From contig CAKOJQ010000001.1 of NCBI GenBank assembly GCA_934090795.1, forward strand, positions 62,001 through 126,000: a stretch of 64,000 nt of DNA, read 5' to 3'. This stretch comes from an uncultured Bacilli bacterium (lineage in GTDB: Bacteria; Bacillota_I; Bacilli_A; RF39; UBA660). The position numbers and the translations under genes were made by a program. How positions within the stretch are numbered: the first letter of the stretch is position 1; each line of letters opens with the position of its first letter. Positions 35,136 to 43,115 of this stretch are shown here, piece after piece. A model generated the notes under the pieces. That model ran no database searches. It saw only the letters and a list, made by a program, of their open reading frames with translations, and was not told the origin of the DNA.

Positions 35136-35478
35136 TTGCTTCAGCGTGAATCTCCTCAATTATTTCATCAATATGTTCTCCATACTCAGTAGATTCATCA
35201 TAAACAAATCTAATTTCAGGAGTATTTCTTATATCAATTCTTTTAGCAAGTTCAGTTCTTAAAAATGAAGATGCATTGGTTAATTCTGCTTGAACTTCTT
35301 GTTTTTCATAATCTCCATAAAAAGTATAGAAAACTTTACACATTGATAAATCATTAGTAACTCTAACTTCAGTAATAGTTACACTTTTAATTATCTCATT
35401 ATGAACTTCTTCATAAATTATACTTGATAATTCTCTTAAAATTGAAGATGCAATTCTTTCTAATTTAATTTTACTCAT
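35128..35478 (-). CDS. rbfA: Ribosome-binding factor A
   Basis: The 116-residue protein has a single KH-like domain with RIASSILRELSSII, VTITEVRVTNDLSMCKVFYTFYG and IRNTPEIRFVYDESTEYG. RbfA helps 30S maturation. It overlaps infB by ATGA and truB by a few bases. Confidence 0.95.
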   Translation of the reverse strand: MSKIKLERIASSILRELSSIIYEEVHNEIIKSVTITEVRVTNDLSMCKVFYTFYGDYEKQEVQAELTNASSFLRTELAKRIDIRNTPEIRFVYDESTEYGEHIDEIIEEIHAEANE

Positions 35479-37577
35479 TTTCTTTTTACCTCAATCATTT
35501 CATATGTTTCAAAACAATCTCCTTCTTTTAAATCATTAAAGTTTTCGATTGTAATACCACATTCATAACCACTTTTAACTTCTTTAACAGTATCTTTTTC
35601 TCTTTGAACTGATGAAATTGTGCCATCATAAATTATTACACCATCACGAATAACTCTTACTTTAGATTTATTCTTAATAACACCATTAGTTACAATACAT
35701 CCCGCAATTGTACCAACTTTACTAAATTTAAATAATTTTTTGATTTCAGCGTTGCCAATAGTTTTTTCTTCGTATTCAGGCTCTAACATACCTTTCATGG
35801 CTGATTCCATTTCTTCAACTAATTTATAGATAATTTGATATAATCTTATTTCAACATCATATCTCTTAGCAACTTCTTTAGTAATAGCAGATGGAACTAC
35901 GTTAAAACCTATAACAATAGCATTAGATGCATTAGCAAGAACTATATCACTTTCAGTAATTGTTCCTATTCCACTTCTAATTACTTTAATTTTAACGCCT
36001 TCAACATCAATTTTTTCTAAAGAGTTTTTAACTGCTTCTTCAGAACCTCTTACATCGCATTTTAAGACAACATTAATTTCTTTAACACCTGATTTAATCT
36101 TATTAAATAAATCATCAAAGCTAATTACTTCTTTTTTATTATTTTTATTTTTAAAGGCAATTTCTCTTGCTTCAGCAATTTCCCTTGCTTGTTTTTCTGA
36201 TTCAAAAGCCATGAATTTATCACCAGCTGATGGATTGCTTGCAAGACCAGTTATTTCAACAGGAGTACTTGGTCCAGCAGTTAAAATATTTTCACCCTTG
36301 TCATTACGAAGAGTTCTTACACGTCCATGAGTAGTACCTACAACAATTGGATCACCTAGTCTTAAAGTACCATTTTGGATTAATAGGCTAGCAACTCCAC
36401 CCATGTTTTTATCAATTCTTGATTCAATAACAGTACCAATTGCATATCTATTTGGATTTGCTTTAAGTTCACTTACCTCAGCAATAGCAATAACTGTTTC
36501 AAGTAGTTTATCAACACCCATACCAGTTTTAGCAGAAATATTTACAAAAGGAACAGTTCCACCCCATGCTTCAGGAGTAATATTTAAAGCAGCCATTTCT
36601 TCCATAATTCTTTCTGGGTTAGCATCTGGTTTATCCATTTTATTAACAGCAACTACAATAGGTACATTTGCAGATAAAGCATGATCTACTGCTTCTTTAG
36701 TTTGAGGCATAACCCCATCATCAGCAGCAACAACAATAATTACGATATCAGTAATACTTGCTCCTCTTGCTCTCATTTCAGTAAATGCGGCATGTCCTGG
36801 AGTATCAATAAATGTTATTTTACTTCCGTTATAATCAATTTGATAAGCACCAATAGCTTGAGTTATACCACCTGCTTCTCCTTCAGCAACATTACTTGAT
36901 CTAATGTAGTCTAAAAGAGTTGTTTTACCATGGTCAACATGTCCCATAACAGTTATTACAGGAGGTCTATTAATTAAATCATCCGGATTATCAATAATTT
37001 CATATTCTTCAAAGTTAGTAATATCTCTTGTTTCTTCTCTTTTTAATGTCATTCCATAGTCAAGAGCTAAAATTTCAGCTGTTTCAAAATCAATACTTTG
37101 ATTTAAATTAAGCATTGTTCCTAAACTCATTAATTTCATAATAATTTCATTATTACTCTTACCTAATTTAGCAGCAATATCTGCAACTGTATCTCCTTCT
37201 TTATAAAGAATAATATTCTCATCTTTCTTATTACTTTCTAATTTAGATTTATTTTTATACATATCTTTCTTTTTATTTAAATATTCTAAATTATCTTTAT
37301 TAACTTTATTATTCTTTTTCTTTAATTTTTGATTTTTTTCACTATATTCATGATTATCTCCAAGTAATTCATCAACCGCATCATCTAAAGCATCAATTTC
37401 TTCAAATGAAGCATCACTGTCAGTACTAATTAAATTCATTGAGTTATCAAGCATAATAATTGCATCATCATCTAACATAAAGTTTCCATCTGTTGCTTTA
37501 TAGCCTAAATCACGACATTTATTAAGTACTTCTTGGACTGTAAATCCCATTTCACTAGCATATTCTTTTATAGTCAT
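35475..37577 (-). CDS. infB: Translation initiation factor IF-2
   Basis: The 700-residue GTPase recruits initiator tRNA to the 30S subunit. An N-terminal IF2_N module (MTIKEYASEMGFTVQEVL) is followed by a charged linker (about 85-115) and a second IF2_N segment (EGDTVADIAAKLGKS). The G domain has GHVDHGKTTLLD, DTPGHAAF and NKMDKPDANP, and then come the C-terminal domains. It is somewhat short because the linker is compact. AAAGGAA precedes the ATG. It is part of the nusA-infB operon. Confidence 0.97.
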   Translation of the reverse strand: MTIKEYASEMGFTVQEVLNKCRDLGYKATDGNFMLDDDAIIMLDNSMNLISTDSDASFEEIDALDDAVDELLGDNHEYSEKNQKLKKKNNKVNKDNLEYLNKKKDMYKNKSKLESNKKDENIILYKEGDTVADIAAKLGKSNNEIIMKLMSLGTMLNLNQSIDFETAEILALDYGMTLKREETRDITNFEEYEIIDNPDDLINRPPVITVMGHVDHGKTTLLDYIRSSNVAEGEAGGITQAIGAYQIDYNGSKITFIDTPGHAAFTEMRARGASITDIVIIVVAADDGVMPQTKEAVDHALSANVPIVVAVNKMDKPDANPERIMEEMAALNITPEAWGGTVPFVNISAKTGMGVDKLLETVIAIAEVSELKANPNRYAIGTVIESRIDKNMGGVASLLIQNGTLRLGDPIVVGTTHGRVRTLRNDKGENILTAGPSTPVEITGLASNPSAGDKFMAFESEKQAREIAEAREIAFKNKNNKKEVISFDDLFNKIKSGVKEINVVLKCDVRGSEEAVKNSLEKIDVEGVKIKVIRSGIGTITESDIVLANASNAIVIGFNVVPSAITKEVAKRYDVEIRLYQIIYKLVEEMESAMKGMLEPEYEEKTIGNAEIKKLFKFSKVGTIAGCIVTNGVIKNKSKVRVIRDGVIIYDGTISSVQREKDTVKEVKSGYECGITIENFNDLKEGDCFETYEMIEVKRK

Positions 37578-37595
37578 ATAAGTATCATTCCTTTC

Positions 37596-37850
37596 TTATA
37601 CTAATTCTTTTAAATTCTCGTATACATCATCACTTACATCCATATTAAAAATATGGTTTAAAACTTTTTTCTTTCTTGCTTCTTCAATAATTTCTTTATC
37701 TTTTTTTAAATAGCATCCTTTACCATTTAATTTACCAGTTAAATCACCAACTATCTTATTATCACTTATAACAATTCTAAGTAGTTCTTTCTTAGGTAAT
37801 TTCTCATGAGTAAGAACACACATACGCATTGGTACTTTCTTAGTTTTCAT
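37596..37850 (-). CDS. ylxR: YlxR-family RNA-binding protein
   Basis: The 84-residue protein has KVPMRMCVLTHEKLPKKELLRIV and LTGKLNGKGCYLKKD, the YlxR/DUF448 pattern. It lies between nusA and infB as in Bacillus. YlxR is reported as a nucleoid- and RNase P-associated regulator. The start at 37850 (MKTKKVPMR) follows GAGGG inside the end of nusA; an ATG four codons earlier is possible. The usual following L7Ae-like gene (ylxQ) is missing here. Confidence 0.9.
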   Translation of the reverse strand: MKTKKVPMRMCVLTHEKLPKKELLRIVISDNKIVGDLTGKLNGKGCYLKKDKEIIEEARKKKVLNHIFNMDVSDDVYENLKELV

Positions 37851-38958
37851 TTCCCTCAGCATTAACTTGGTCTAATGTTTTAACATTTATACGATATTTT
37901 GTTAATCTACTAGCAAGTTTAATATTTATACCTTTCTTACCAATAGCAAGAGATAAGTTTTCATTATTAACAATGGCAAGTGCTTCTCTATTTTTAGTGT
38001 TGTCTATAATGTTTACGATCACATCTTTAGCTGGACTAAGTGCATTAGCAATAAATGTTGCATCATCTTCATCATATTTAATTAAATCTACTTTTTCACC
38101 ATTTAATTCTTTTAAGATATTAGCAATACGAGTTCCTTTTTCACCAATACATGTTCCAATAGCATCGATATTATTAACGGTACTATAAACAGCAACTTTA
38201 CTTCTAACACCAGCTTCTCTAGCAACATTATATAAAACCAAAGTTCCATCAGCAAATTCTGGAATTTCCACCTCAAATAATCTTTTAACAAAATTAGTAT
38301 TTTTTCTTGAACAAAGGATAAGTGGTCCTTTAGTACTTTCTTCTACTTTTGTTAAATATACTCTAATTGAAGAACCCATCTTAACTGTTTCTCCAGGAAT
38401 CATTTCACTTTTTGGTAACACTCCTCTAGCACGTCCTAAATCAATATAATAGTTTTTATTATCTTCCATAGCAAGCATACCAACCATTATTTCATCTTGT
38501 TTTCCAATGTATTCATTAACAATTGAAGTACGTTCTGCTTCTCTAATTTTTTGAGTTAACACTTGTTTAGCCGTAGAAACTGCAACCCTTCCAAAATCTT
38601 TAGGAGTAACTTCTTGTTTAATTGTTTCTCCAACTTGTGCATCTGGATCAATTTTCTTAGCATCTTCTAGAAGCATTTGAGCATCTTCAGGAATTTCAGG
38701 TTCTCCATAAGTAATATTTCCTTCTTCATCAACAATTTCTGGTCCATCAATATAATCATCTACTACTACATAATATGTATAAACTTTAATATCACCGGTT
38801 TCTTTATTGATTTCTACTTTAACATTACTTTTAGAATGAAAATTCTTTTTATAAGCTGTAATTAATGCTTGTTCCATACTTGCAAAAATATAATCTTCAT
38901 CAATAACTAAATCTTTTGCCATATTTTTTAAGGCTTTAATAAATTCTTTTCCGTCCAT
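37840..38958 (-). CDS. nusA: Transcription termination/antitermination factor NusA
   Basis: The 372-residue protein has the NusA N-terminal domain (AFIKALKNMAKDL-type start, about 1-125), S1 (about 130-200), and KH1 and KH2. KH signatures are GVRSKVAVYSTVNNIDAIGTCIGEKGTRI and AIGKKGINIKLASRLT. As in Firmicutes it lacks the C-terminal acidic repeats. An AAGAGGA ribosome-binding site precedes the ATG; the start is 2 bp behind the rimP stop. Confidence 0.96.
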   Translation of the reverse strand: MDGKEFIKALKNMAKDLVIDEDYIFASMEQALITAYKKNFHSKSNVKVEINKETGDIKVYTYYVVVDDYIDGPEIVDEEGNITYGEPEIPEDAQMLLEDAKKIDPDAQVGETIKQEVTPKDFGRVAVSTAKQVLTQKIREAERTSIVNEYIGKQDEIMVGMLAMEDNKNYYIDLGRARGVLPKSEMIPGETVKMGSSIRVYLTKVEESTKGPLILCSRKNTNFVKRLFEVEIPEFADGTLVLYNVAREAGVRSKVAVYSTVNNIDAIGTCIGEKGTRIANILKELNGEKVDLIKYDEDDATFIANALSPAKDVIVNIIDNTKNREALAIVNNENLSLAIGKKGINIKLASRLTKYRINVKTLDQVNAEGNEN

Positions 38959-38960
38959 AA

Positions 38961-39212
38961 CTATCCTCTTTCTTTACTTGATATATCAAGTACATATTCT
39001 TCTTCTATTAAATCCAACTTATCAATTATCGGATTTATAATGTTTGTTGCTTCAACTATTGTATCCAAATCAATTCCATTAACTTTATCTAACACTATTT
39101 TTAAGAAATAGTAATTATTTTCATTAACAAAATCAACTGAATCAACAATAATATCCATCTTATTCATTGGCTCTGTAATCTCTTTTTTAATAATATCTAA
39201 CTTTTCTTTCAT
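38961..39212 (-). CDS. rimP: Truncated ribosome maturation factor RimP (N-terminal domain only)
   Basis: The 83-residue product matches the RimP N-terminal alpha-beta domain: NNYYFLKIVLDKVNGIDLDTIVEATNIINPIIDKLDLIEEEYVLDISS (shown in part). It ends at the point where normal RimP continues into the SH3-like C-terminal domain, so about 70 residues are absent. nusA follows after 2 bp, leaving no room for a lost domain. It has AGGAGG before the ATG and sits in the conserved position before nusA, so it is probably expressed. Confidence 0.82.
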   Translation of the reverse strand: MKEKLDIIKKEITEPMNKMDIIVDSVDFVNENNYYFLKIVLDKVNGIDLDTIVEATNIINPIIDKLDLIEEEYVLDISSKERG

Positions 39213-39230
39213 ATGCCTCCTAAATATTAA

Positions 39231-39255
39231 TAAAAGTGGGATATAAAGCCCACTT
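39231..39255 (-). terminator. Hairpin in front of the rimP operon
   Basis: A perfect 7-bp stem AAGTGGG/CCCACTT with an 8-nt loop followed by TTATT on the minus strand. It lies 20 bp upstream of rimP, behind the toxin gene. It could end the toxin-antitoxin transcript or act as an attenuator. Confidence 0.65.
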
Positions 39256-39361
39256 AAATCTGTAACAACTATATTTTAACACTTATTTACTTATATTGTA
39301 AAGGAAAAGTTTTTTACAACATCTATCTCAATTCTCAAAAATAAGGTTTTATATTTCCTTA

Positions 39362-39655
39362 TCATTTGAAAATCTCACTATGACTACCCGTTGCTACTAA
39401 CAAAAGGTTAAGTCTATTATCTTCATATTGATAAACTAATAGCCAATCTGGTTCTATATGACACTCTCTACAATTCATATAATATTTATCGTTTATTAAT
39501 TTATGGTCTTTATATTTCGGCTCTAATTCTTCCCGTTTTGCCAATTTATCAATTACATAATCTATTTTATCTAAGTCTTTTCCTTGTTTTGATACCTTTT
39601 TATATTGCTTTTTAAAGTTGCTTGATAAAACTAAAATGCATTTTTCGCTAGTCAT
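39362..39655 (-). CDS. YafQ-family mRNA interferase toxin
   Basis: The 97-residue protein is a RelE-superfamily toxin of YafQ type: SSNFKKQYKKVSKQGKD, DHKLINDKYYMNCRECHIEPDWLLVYQYEDNRLNLLLVATGSHSE (shown in part). His and Asp in CHIEPDWLL and the final GSHSEIF histidine match YafQ catalytic positions. Such toxins cut mRNA on the ribosome. It overlaps the antitoxin gene by 8 bp. Confidence 0.93.
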   Translation of the reverse strand: MTSEKCILVLSSNFKKQYKKVSKQGKDLDKIDYVIDKLAKREELEPKYKDHKLINDKYYMNCRECHIEPDWLLVYQYEDNRLNLLLVATGSHSEIFK

Positions 39656-39932
39656 TTATTAGAGCCTTTCTTAACGCTTTAACGTCTTTGTAACTTTCTA
39701 GTTCTACTTTACCATTTTTATAATCTTCTATTTCTTGTAAAGCTTCTAATAATTCTTTACTTGGTCTAGGATTAACCACCTCAAAAGGTACACCATCTTT
39801 ATTAATTAATTGTTTTATTGCCATATTAACGTATGTACTCATATTTAACCCTAAATTACTTAAAATACCAGTTGCTAGTTCTTTGTCTTTTCTATCTACT
39901 TGTACGCTTATAGCCGTTGTTAAACTTTCCAT
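39648..39932 (-). CDS. RelB/DinJ-family antitoxin
   Basis: The 94-residue protein has the ribbon-helix-helix N-terminus of DinJ (ISVQVDRKDKELATGILSNLGLNMSTYVNMAIKQLI, shown in part) and a C-terminal toxin-binding helix. It is first in the pair and, with the toxin, should repress its own promoter. AAAGAGGTG precedes the ATG. Confidence 0.93.
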   Translation of the reverse strand: MESLTTAISVQVDRKDKELATGILSNLGLNMSTYVNMAIKQLINKDGVPFEVVNPRPSKELLEALQEIEDYKNGKVELESYKDVKALRKALIND

Positions 39933-40307
39933 AATAACACCTCTTTCATAATTAAAATAATATCATAGTTTATATAAAATATCAAGTTATTATATGTGTA
40001 ATATATTATATTTTATATAAATCTAATATATATTATGTTTTGATAGCAAAAAAATATACATAAAAAGATAAGTAGTTAAATTATTTTGCTTGTCTTTATC
40101 TATATAAACACATTATATGGTGGTCTTATGTTTGTATCTTGGTATAAAGTTGTTAATATCTATATCTTATCTAATAAACTAAGAATCAAAAAATTAAAAT
40201 ATTAACGTAACATTAATATTAGAAAAAAATATTTATCAGAACAAGACATAAAATATGGATAATATAAAAATCATAAAATAGTATTAAAAAATACGTTTTT
40301 AATTTGA
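39933..40307. other. AT-rich gap between the toxin-antitoxin pair and the reverse transcriptase
   Basis: The 375 bp hold no convincing gene. The right end behind the reverse transcriptase stop has an A/T-only hairpin (TTAAAAA/TTTTTTAA) that may end the DGR transcript. The left end must hold the dinJ-yafQ promoter and operator; TATATAAAATAT-type repeats near 39975-40030 are candidates but too AT-rich to judge. Confidence 0.5.
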
Positions 40308-41396
40308 CTAGTCGCAAGCGACAAATCTAAATTTTTCTAAATATTTTATATTATTATAACAATTGCCTAAACTTAAATAAGCCTTAAAACATGTAATAGA
40401 ACAATTTATATCATTAATGTTAATATTTTTATTAATCATTTTTCTTAACTTTCTTCTTTGTCTATATATAGTTTTTCTACTTGATATTAAATATATTTTT
40501 CCATTATTAAGTAATTTATAGTTCCATTTACAAAACATAAATGAATTAGTAATAGAAATTATTTTAGTTTTATTTAAATTAATTTTTATATGTAATTTAT
40601 CAGCAATAATTTTATAATTATTCAAAACATTTAAAGCCTCATCATAAGTTATACAAAATAAGATACTATCATCCATGTAACGAATTATGGGAACATTTTT
40701 ATTAATAATAAATTTATCTAGTTCATTAGGATACATTAATGCTTCTCTTTGAGCTATTTCAATACCAAGTCCTAAACCATCACCTATAAATAAATAATCT
40801 TCAATAATTTTTATTGTATTTTGATTTTTGATATATTTATTGTGAATCTCATGAATTACATCATGATTACAACTTTCAAAAAATTTACTATAATCTATTA
40901 TCACTACATAACCATTTAAACCATATTTATTAAACCATTTTCTTAATATGGTTTTAACTCTTTTTATACTAAAACTAAATCCTTTATTTATTGTACTTGC
41001 ACCATTATCATAAATTAATTTACTATCATATAACGGTATTAATATCTCATTTGATATAACTTTATGTATTAATCGATCTTTAATATGTGGTGCATCAATG
41101 TTTCTTTCTTTTCCTCTTTCATTAATTTTAAACTTATATGTTTTATTAACAGTATAAGTATTATTTTTTATATTAGTACAAGTACTACCAACAATTGAAA
41201 ACATATGTAATTTAAAATTTATAGTAGACTTTTTATATCCTACATTTCTAGTACATTTTTTAGCATAATTATATACCTTATTAAAGGTAAAACATTTATT
41301 AACATCATCATAATTATTACTATTGATAATTAATTTATCTTCTCTTTTCTCTTTTCTTCTTTGATATCTTAATTCTTTTCTTTCTAAACTATTCAT
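40308..41396 (-). CDS. DGR reverse transcriptase
   Basis: The 362-residue protein is a DGR-type reverse transcriptase. Motifs include DAPHIKDRLIHKVI, NKGFSFSIKRVK, IIDYSKFFESCNH (first catalytic Asp168), GLGLGIEIAQ (210-216 in place of the usual LGxxxSQ), RYMDDSILF (catalytic Asp pair, 242-243), NLNKTKI and FMFCKWNYKL. It lacks the maturase and endonuclease domains of group II intron enzymes. Its job is to copy TR RNA with errors at adenines. It has an AAAGGAA ribosome-binding site, and a hairpin plus T8 separates it from TR. The adjacent TR/VR pair makes the assignment firm. Confidence 0.95.
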   Translation of the reverse strand: MNSLERKELRYQRRKEKREDKLIINSNNYDDVNKCFTFNKVYNYAKKCTRNVGYKKSTINFKLHMFSIVGSTCTNIKNNTYTVNKTYKFKINERGKERNIDAPHIKDRLIHKVISNEILIPLYDSKLIYDNGASTINKGFSFSIKRVKTILRKWFNKYGLNGYVVIIDYSKFFESCNHDVIHEIHNKYIKNQNTIKIIEDYLFIGDGLGLGIEIAQREALMYPNELDKFIINKNVPIIRYMDDSILFCITYDEALNVLNNYKIIADKLHIKINLNKTKIISITNSFMFCKWNYKLLNNGKIYLISSRKTIYRQRRKLRKMINKNININDINCSITCFKAYLSLGNCYNNIKYLEKFRFVACD

Positions 41397-41410
41397 TTAA
41401 TTCCTTTCAA

Positions 41411-41434
41411 AAAAAATCTGATGTACTACATCAG
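41411..41434 (-). terminator. Terminator-like hairpin between TR and reverse transcriptase gene
   Basis: On the minus strand CTGATGT-AGT-ACATCAG is followed by A and eight T, ending just before the AAAGGA ribosome-binding site of the reverse transcriptase. It may define the 3' end of TR RNA and throttle reverse transcriptase expression. Confidence 0.75.
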
Positions 41435-41584
41435 GTAAATATTTACAATAGATGAAAAATAAGTAGTCATATATACATCCATGTAATTTATTAAATATTT
41501 AAATATAAACCATGCAAGAAGCGTCCGGATGCTATAACCATCAGATAAATTTAGAAGTATGATACTTCAAGGATAAACTAATCC

Positions 41585-41601
41585 TTTCCTATTTCAAAAG
41601 T
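41585..41601 (+). repeat. 17-bp direct repeat, left copy
   Basis: TTTCCTATTTCAAAAGT, identical to 41824-41840. The two copies bracket the TR. Confidence 0.9.
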
Positions 41602-41653
41602 AGCACTAAAGAGTTAATTAAAACATCTTCCCATCACTTGTTCCACTAAAAGA

Positions 41654-41769
41654 GGAAATCTGGCGCGAAACCATTGTTGTTATTAGCATTATTATTGTTG
41701 ACGTTACCGTTGTTATTCACATTTAAGAAATTATTGTTATTATTGGAATTAGCCGCGCGAAGCCACCAC
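41654..41769 (-). repeat. DGR template repeat (TR)
   Basis: These 116 bp align without gaps to the VR at 43127-43242. The 24 differences all lie at positions that are A in the coding-strand TR (41 such positions); the other 75 are identical. The coding strand is full of AAY codons and in frame would read N-S-N-N-N-N-N-F-L-N-V-N-N-N-G, the usual Asn-rich template. Conserved ends are GTGGTGGCTTCGCGCGGCT and GGTTTCGCGCCAG. It lies in the 41397-41832 gap between the avd-like and reverse transcriptase genes, which holds no other gene. Confidence 0.97.
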
Positions 41770-41823
41770 GAAAATAAAAACATTAATAACTAAAACTAAG
41801 GCTTACTCGTAATATACATTAGT

Positions 41824-41840
41824 TTTCCTATTTCAAAAGT
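41824..41840 (+). repeat. 17-bp direct repeat, right copy
   Basis: Identical to 41585-41601. It includes the stop codon region of the first Avd-like gene. Confidence 0.9.
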
Positions 41841-42381
41841 TTTCAAAAATTATTTTTTTGACAAACTTAGAAACCAATAAATCAATTATTTGATCATCAT
41901 CTATATCTTTATCATTTATTTTCTTTAATTTTTTATTATCACTTTCTAAAACCCCTTTTAATAATTTATATTGTTTATCATAAAGACTACCCAATATTTC
42001 TAATCTCTTATCAAGCATTTCTCTAGCTTCTGTTGTTGTATATGATTTACCATTTTTTCTCCCAAAACAATTTTTAGGATTGGTATATAACACCTCTACC
42101 ATATCAGTTAATTTTTTATTTAATATATCTAAACAACTTTTAGATAGTAAAATAAACACTCTTCTAAGTAATATATCTTCATATCTTGTTGGATTAATAC
42201 TATTAGCCATAGATACTAACTCAGCTTGTTTACACACATACTTTTCGATCGGTATTATATAAATATTAGTCCATTTTTTATTTAGTTTAGAAGATAATCT
42301 TAATGTTTCAACTTGAATTACATAAGCATTATCCACATATTCTAAACCATTTGGCTTTCTTTTGAATTTGGGAATTGACAT
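41833..42381 (-). CDS. Avd-like DGR accessory protein, copy 1
   Basis: The 182-residue helical protein starts MSIPKFKRKPNGLEYVDNAYVI, the style of DGR accessory (Avd/four-helix-bundle) proteins. It continues IYIIPIEKYVCKQAELV and RYEDILLRRVFILLSKSCLDIL. Avd proteins bind the reverse transcriptase and are needed for retrohoming. It lies 63 bp upstream of TR in the transcript direction, in the canonical target-avd-TR-RT order. It is homologous to the upstream gene 42397-42939 (IPxxxY, NYEDI/RYEDI, LSK/LSR). Confidence 0.82.
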   Translation of the reverse strand: MSIPKFKRKPNGLEYVDNAYVIQVETLRLSSKLNKKWTNIYIIPIEKYVCKQAELVSMANSINPTRYEDILLRRVFILLSKSCLDILNKKLTDMVEVLYTNPKNCFGRKNGKSYTTTEAREMLDKRLEILGSLYDKQYKLLKGVLESDNKKLKKINDKDIDDDQIIDLLVSKFVKKIIFENF

Positions 42382-42396
42382 AAAACTTACTCTTTT

Positions 42397-42939
42397 CTAA
42401 AACAAAATTTTGATTACTTCTTCACTATAAATATTTAATATATTAGTAATATTAATTTTTTTATTTTTATATCTTAATAATATAAGTTCATTAATTCTTA
42501 TTAATATATTAATATTTTTAAATATTCTTTTATATAAAGAATTAACATAATTATATTTATCTATTAATTCTTTATTATATTTTTTAATATAATTTATTTT
42601 TTTATATTTTCTTTTACGACTTATACTTTCATAGTTATCATATATTCTATTAAATTGTAAATCGTACATATCTAAAAATTTATAATATAAAACTTTTAGA
42701 TAACATCTTGATAGTTTTATCAAAAAATTACAAAATATTATATCTTCATAATTTTTTATTTTATAATTAATTAAATATTTAAATATATTATATTCTTTTA
42801 CTAAATAATTACTTACAGGTATTTGATAAATGTTTGATTTATTTATTTTTAATTTAGATACCAAAAATAACATTTCGCATTTTATATTAAAACTATCTTT
42901 ATAAACATTTTTTATTAATTTATTATATTTATCTTTCAT
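42397..42939 (-). CDS. Avd-like DGR accessory protein, copy 2
   Basis: The 180-residue helical, Lys/Asn/Ile-rich protein aligns with 41833-42381 along its central part: IYQIPVSNYLVKEYNIF, KNYEDIIFCNFLIKLSRCYLKVL and KFLDMYDLQFNRIYDN. It is very AT-rich even for this window and strongly diverged. It lies between the VR-gene hairpins and Avd copy 1 with a 15-bp gap to the latter. Two different Avd-type proteins in one DGR suggest a mixed complex. There is no clear Shine-Dalgarno site other than GGGTG at the foot of the upstream hairpin. Confidence 0.72.
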   Translation of the reverse strand: MKDKYNKLIKNVYKDSFNIKCEMLFLVSKLKINKSNIYQIPVSNYLVKEYNIFKYLINYKIKNYEDIIFCNFLIKLSRCYLKVLYYKFLDMYDLQFNRIYDNYESISRKRKYKKINYIKKYNKELIDKYNYVNSLYKRIFKNINILIRINELILLRYKNKKINITNILNIYSEEVIKILF

Positions 42940-42952
42940 AATATTTTATGCA

Positions 42953-42984
42953 CCCATCTGATTTCCTTACGTCAATCAGATGGG
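42953..42984. other. Hairpin between the VR gene and avd-like genes
   Basis: A perfect 11-bp inverted repeat CCCATCTGATT/AATCAGATGGG with a 10-nt loop. On the plus strand a T-rich tract follows; on the minus strand none does, so it is not an ordinary terminator for the DGR transcript. It ends 13 bp before the avd-like start. Confidence 0.8.
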
Positions 42985-43009
42985 ATTTTATTTTTTTAGT
43001 TTATTTTAC

Positions 43010-43069
43010 GGGCCACCTTTTTTACTCACTGTCGTTCGCGGAGGTGGCCCTTAGGAACCGATATTCCTA
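43010..43069. other. Paired hairpins downstream of the VR
   Basis: A perfect 9-bp stem GGGCCACCT/AGGTGGCCC (43010-43018, 43042-43050) is followed by a 6-bp stem TAGGAA/TTCCTA (43052-43057, 43064-43069). They lie 46-106 bp past the target stop. DGR target sites are known to need a hairpin/cruciform just downstream of VR; these are the candidates. The GC-rich stem stands out in AT-rich sequence. Confidence 0.75.
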
Positions 43070-43115
43070 TCTTTATTTTTATCTATATATTATGCTTTAC
43101 ATATAATTTACATTT

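Noticed and set aside
36403..36899. Plus-strand reading frames opposite infB
   Set aside because: They mirror conserved IF-2 codons and have no independent signals.
39975..40030. TATATAAAATAT-type inverted repeats as the DinJ operator
   Set aside because: In sequence this AT-rich such repeats are expected by chance; the operator cannot be placed by eye.
40128..40205. A 25-codon plus-strand reading frame (MFVSWYKVVNIY...) with GGTGG just upstream
   Set aside because: No promoter, terminator or recognisable family; the sequence is low-complexity AT-rich and no antisense partner is visible.
40314..40325. Short palindrome GTCGCAAGCGAC at the reverse transcriptase stop as a terminator
   Set aside because: The loop would be only 2 nt and no T run follows; it is probably coincidental with the final codons.
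40308..41396. Reverse transcriptase as a group II intron or retron
   Set aside because: No maturase or endonuclease domain, no intron RNA boundaries and no msr/msd-like structure; the TR/VR pair with adenine-only changes fits only a DGR.
41654..41769. This TR as the donor for the variable-looking end of 55948-57669
   Set aside because: Non-adenine positions of the TR do not match that region, so a different template is required.
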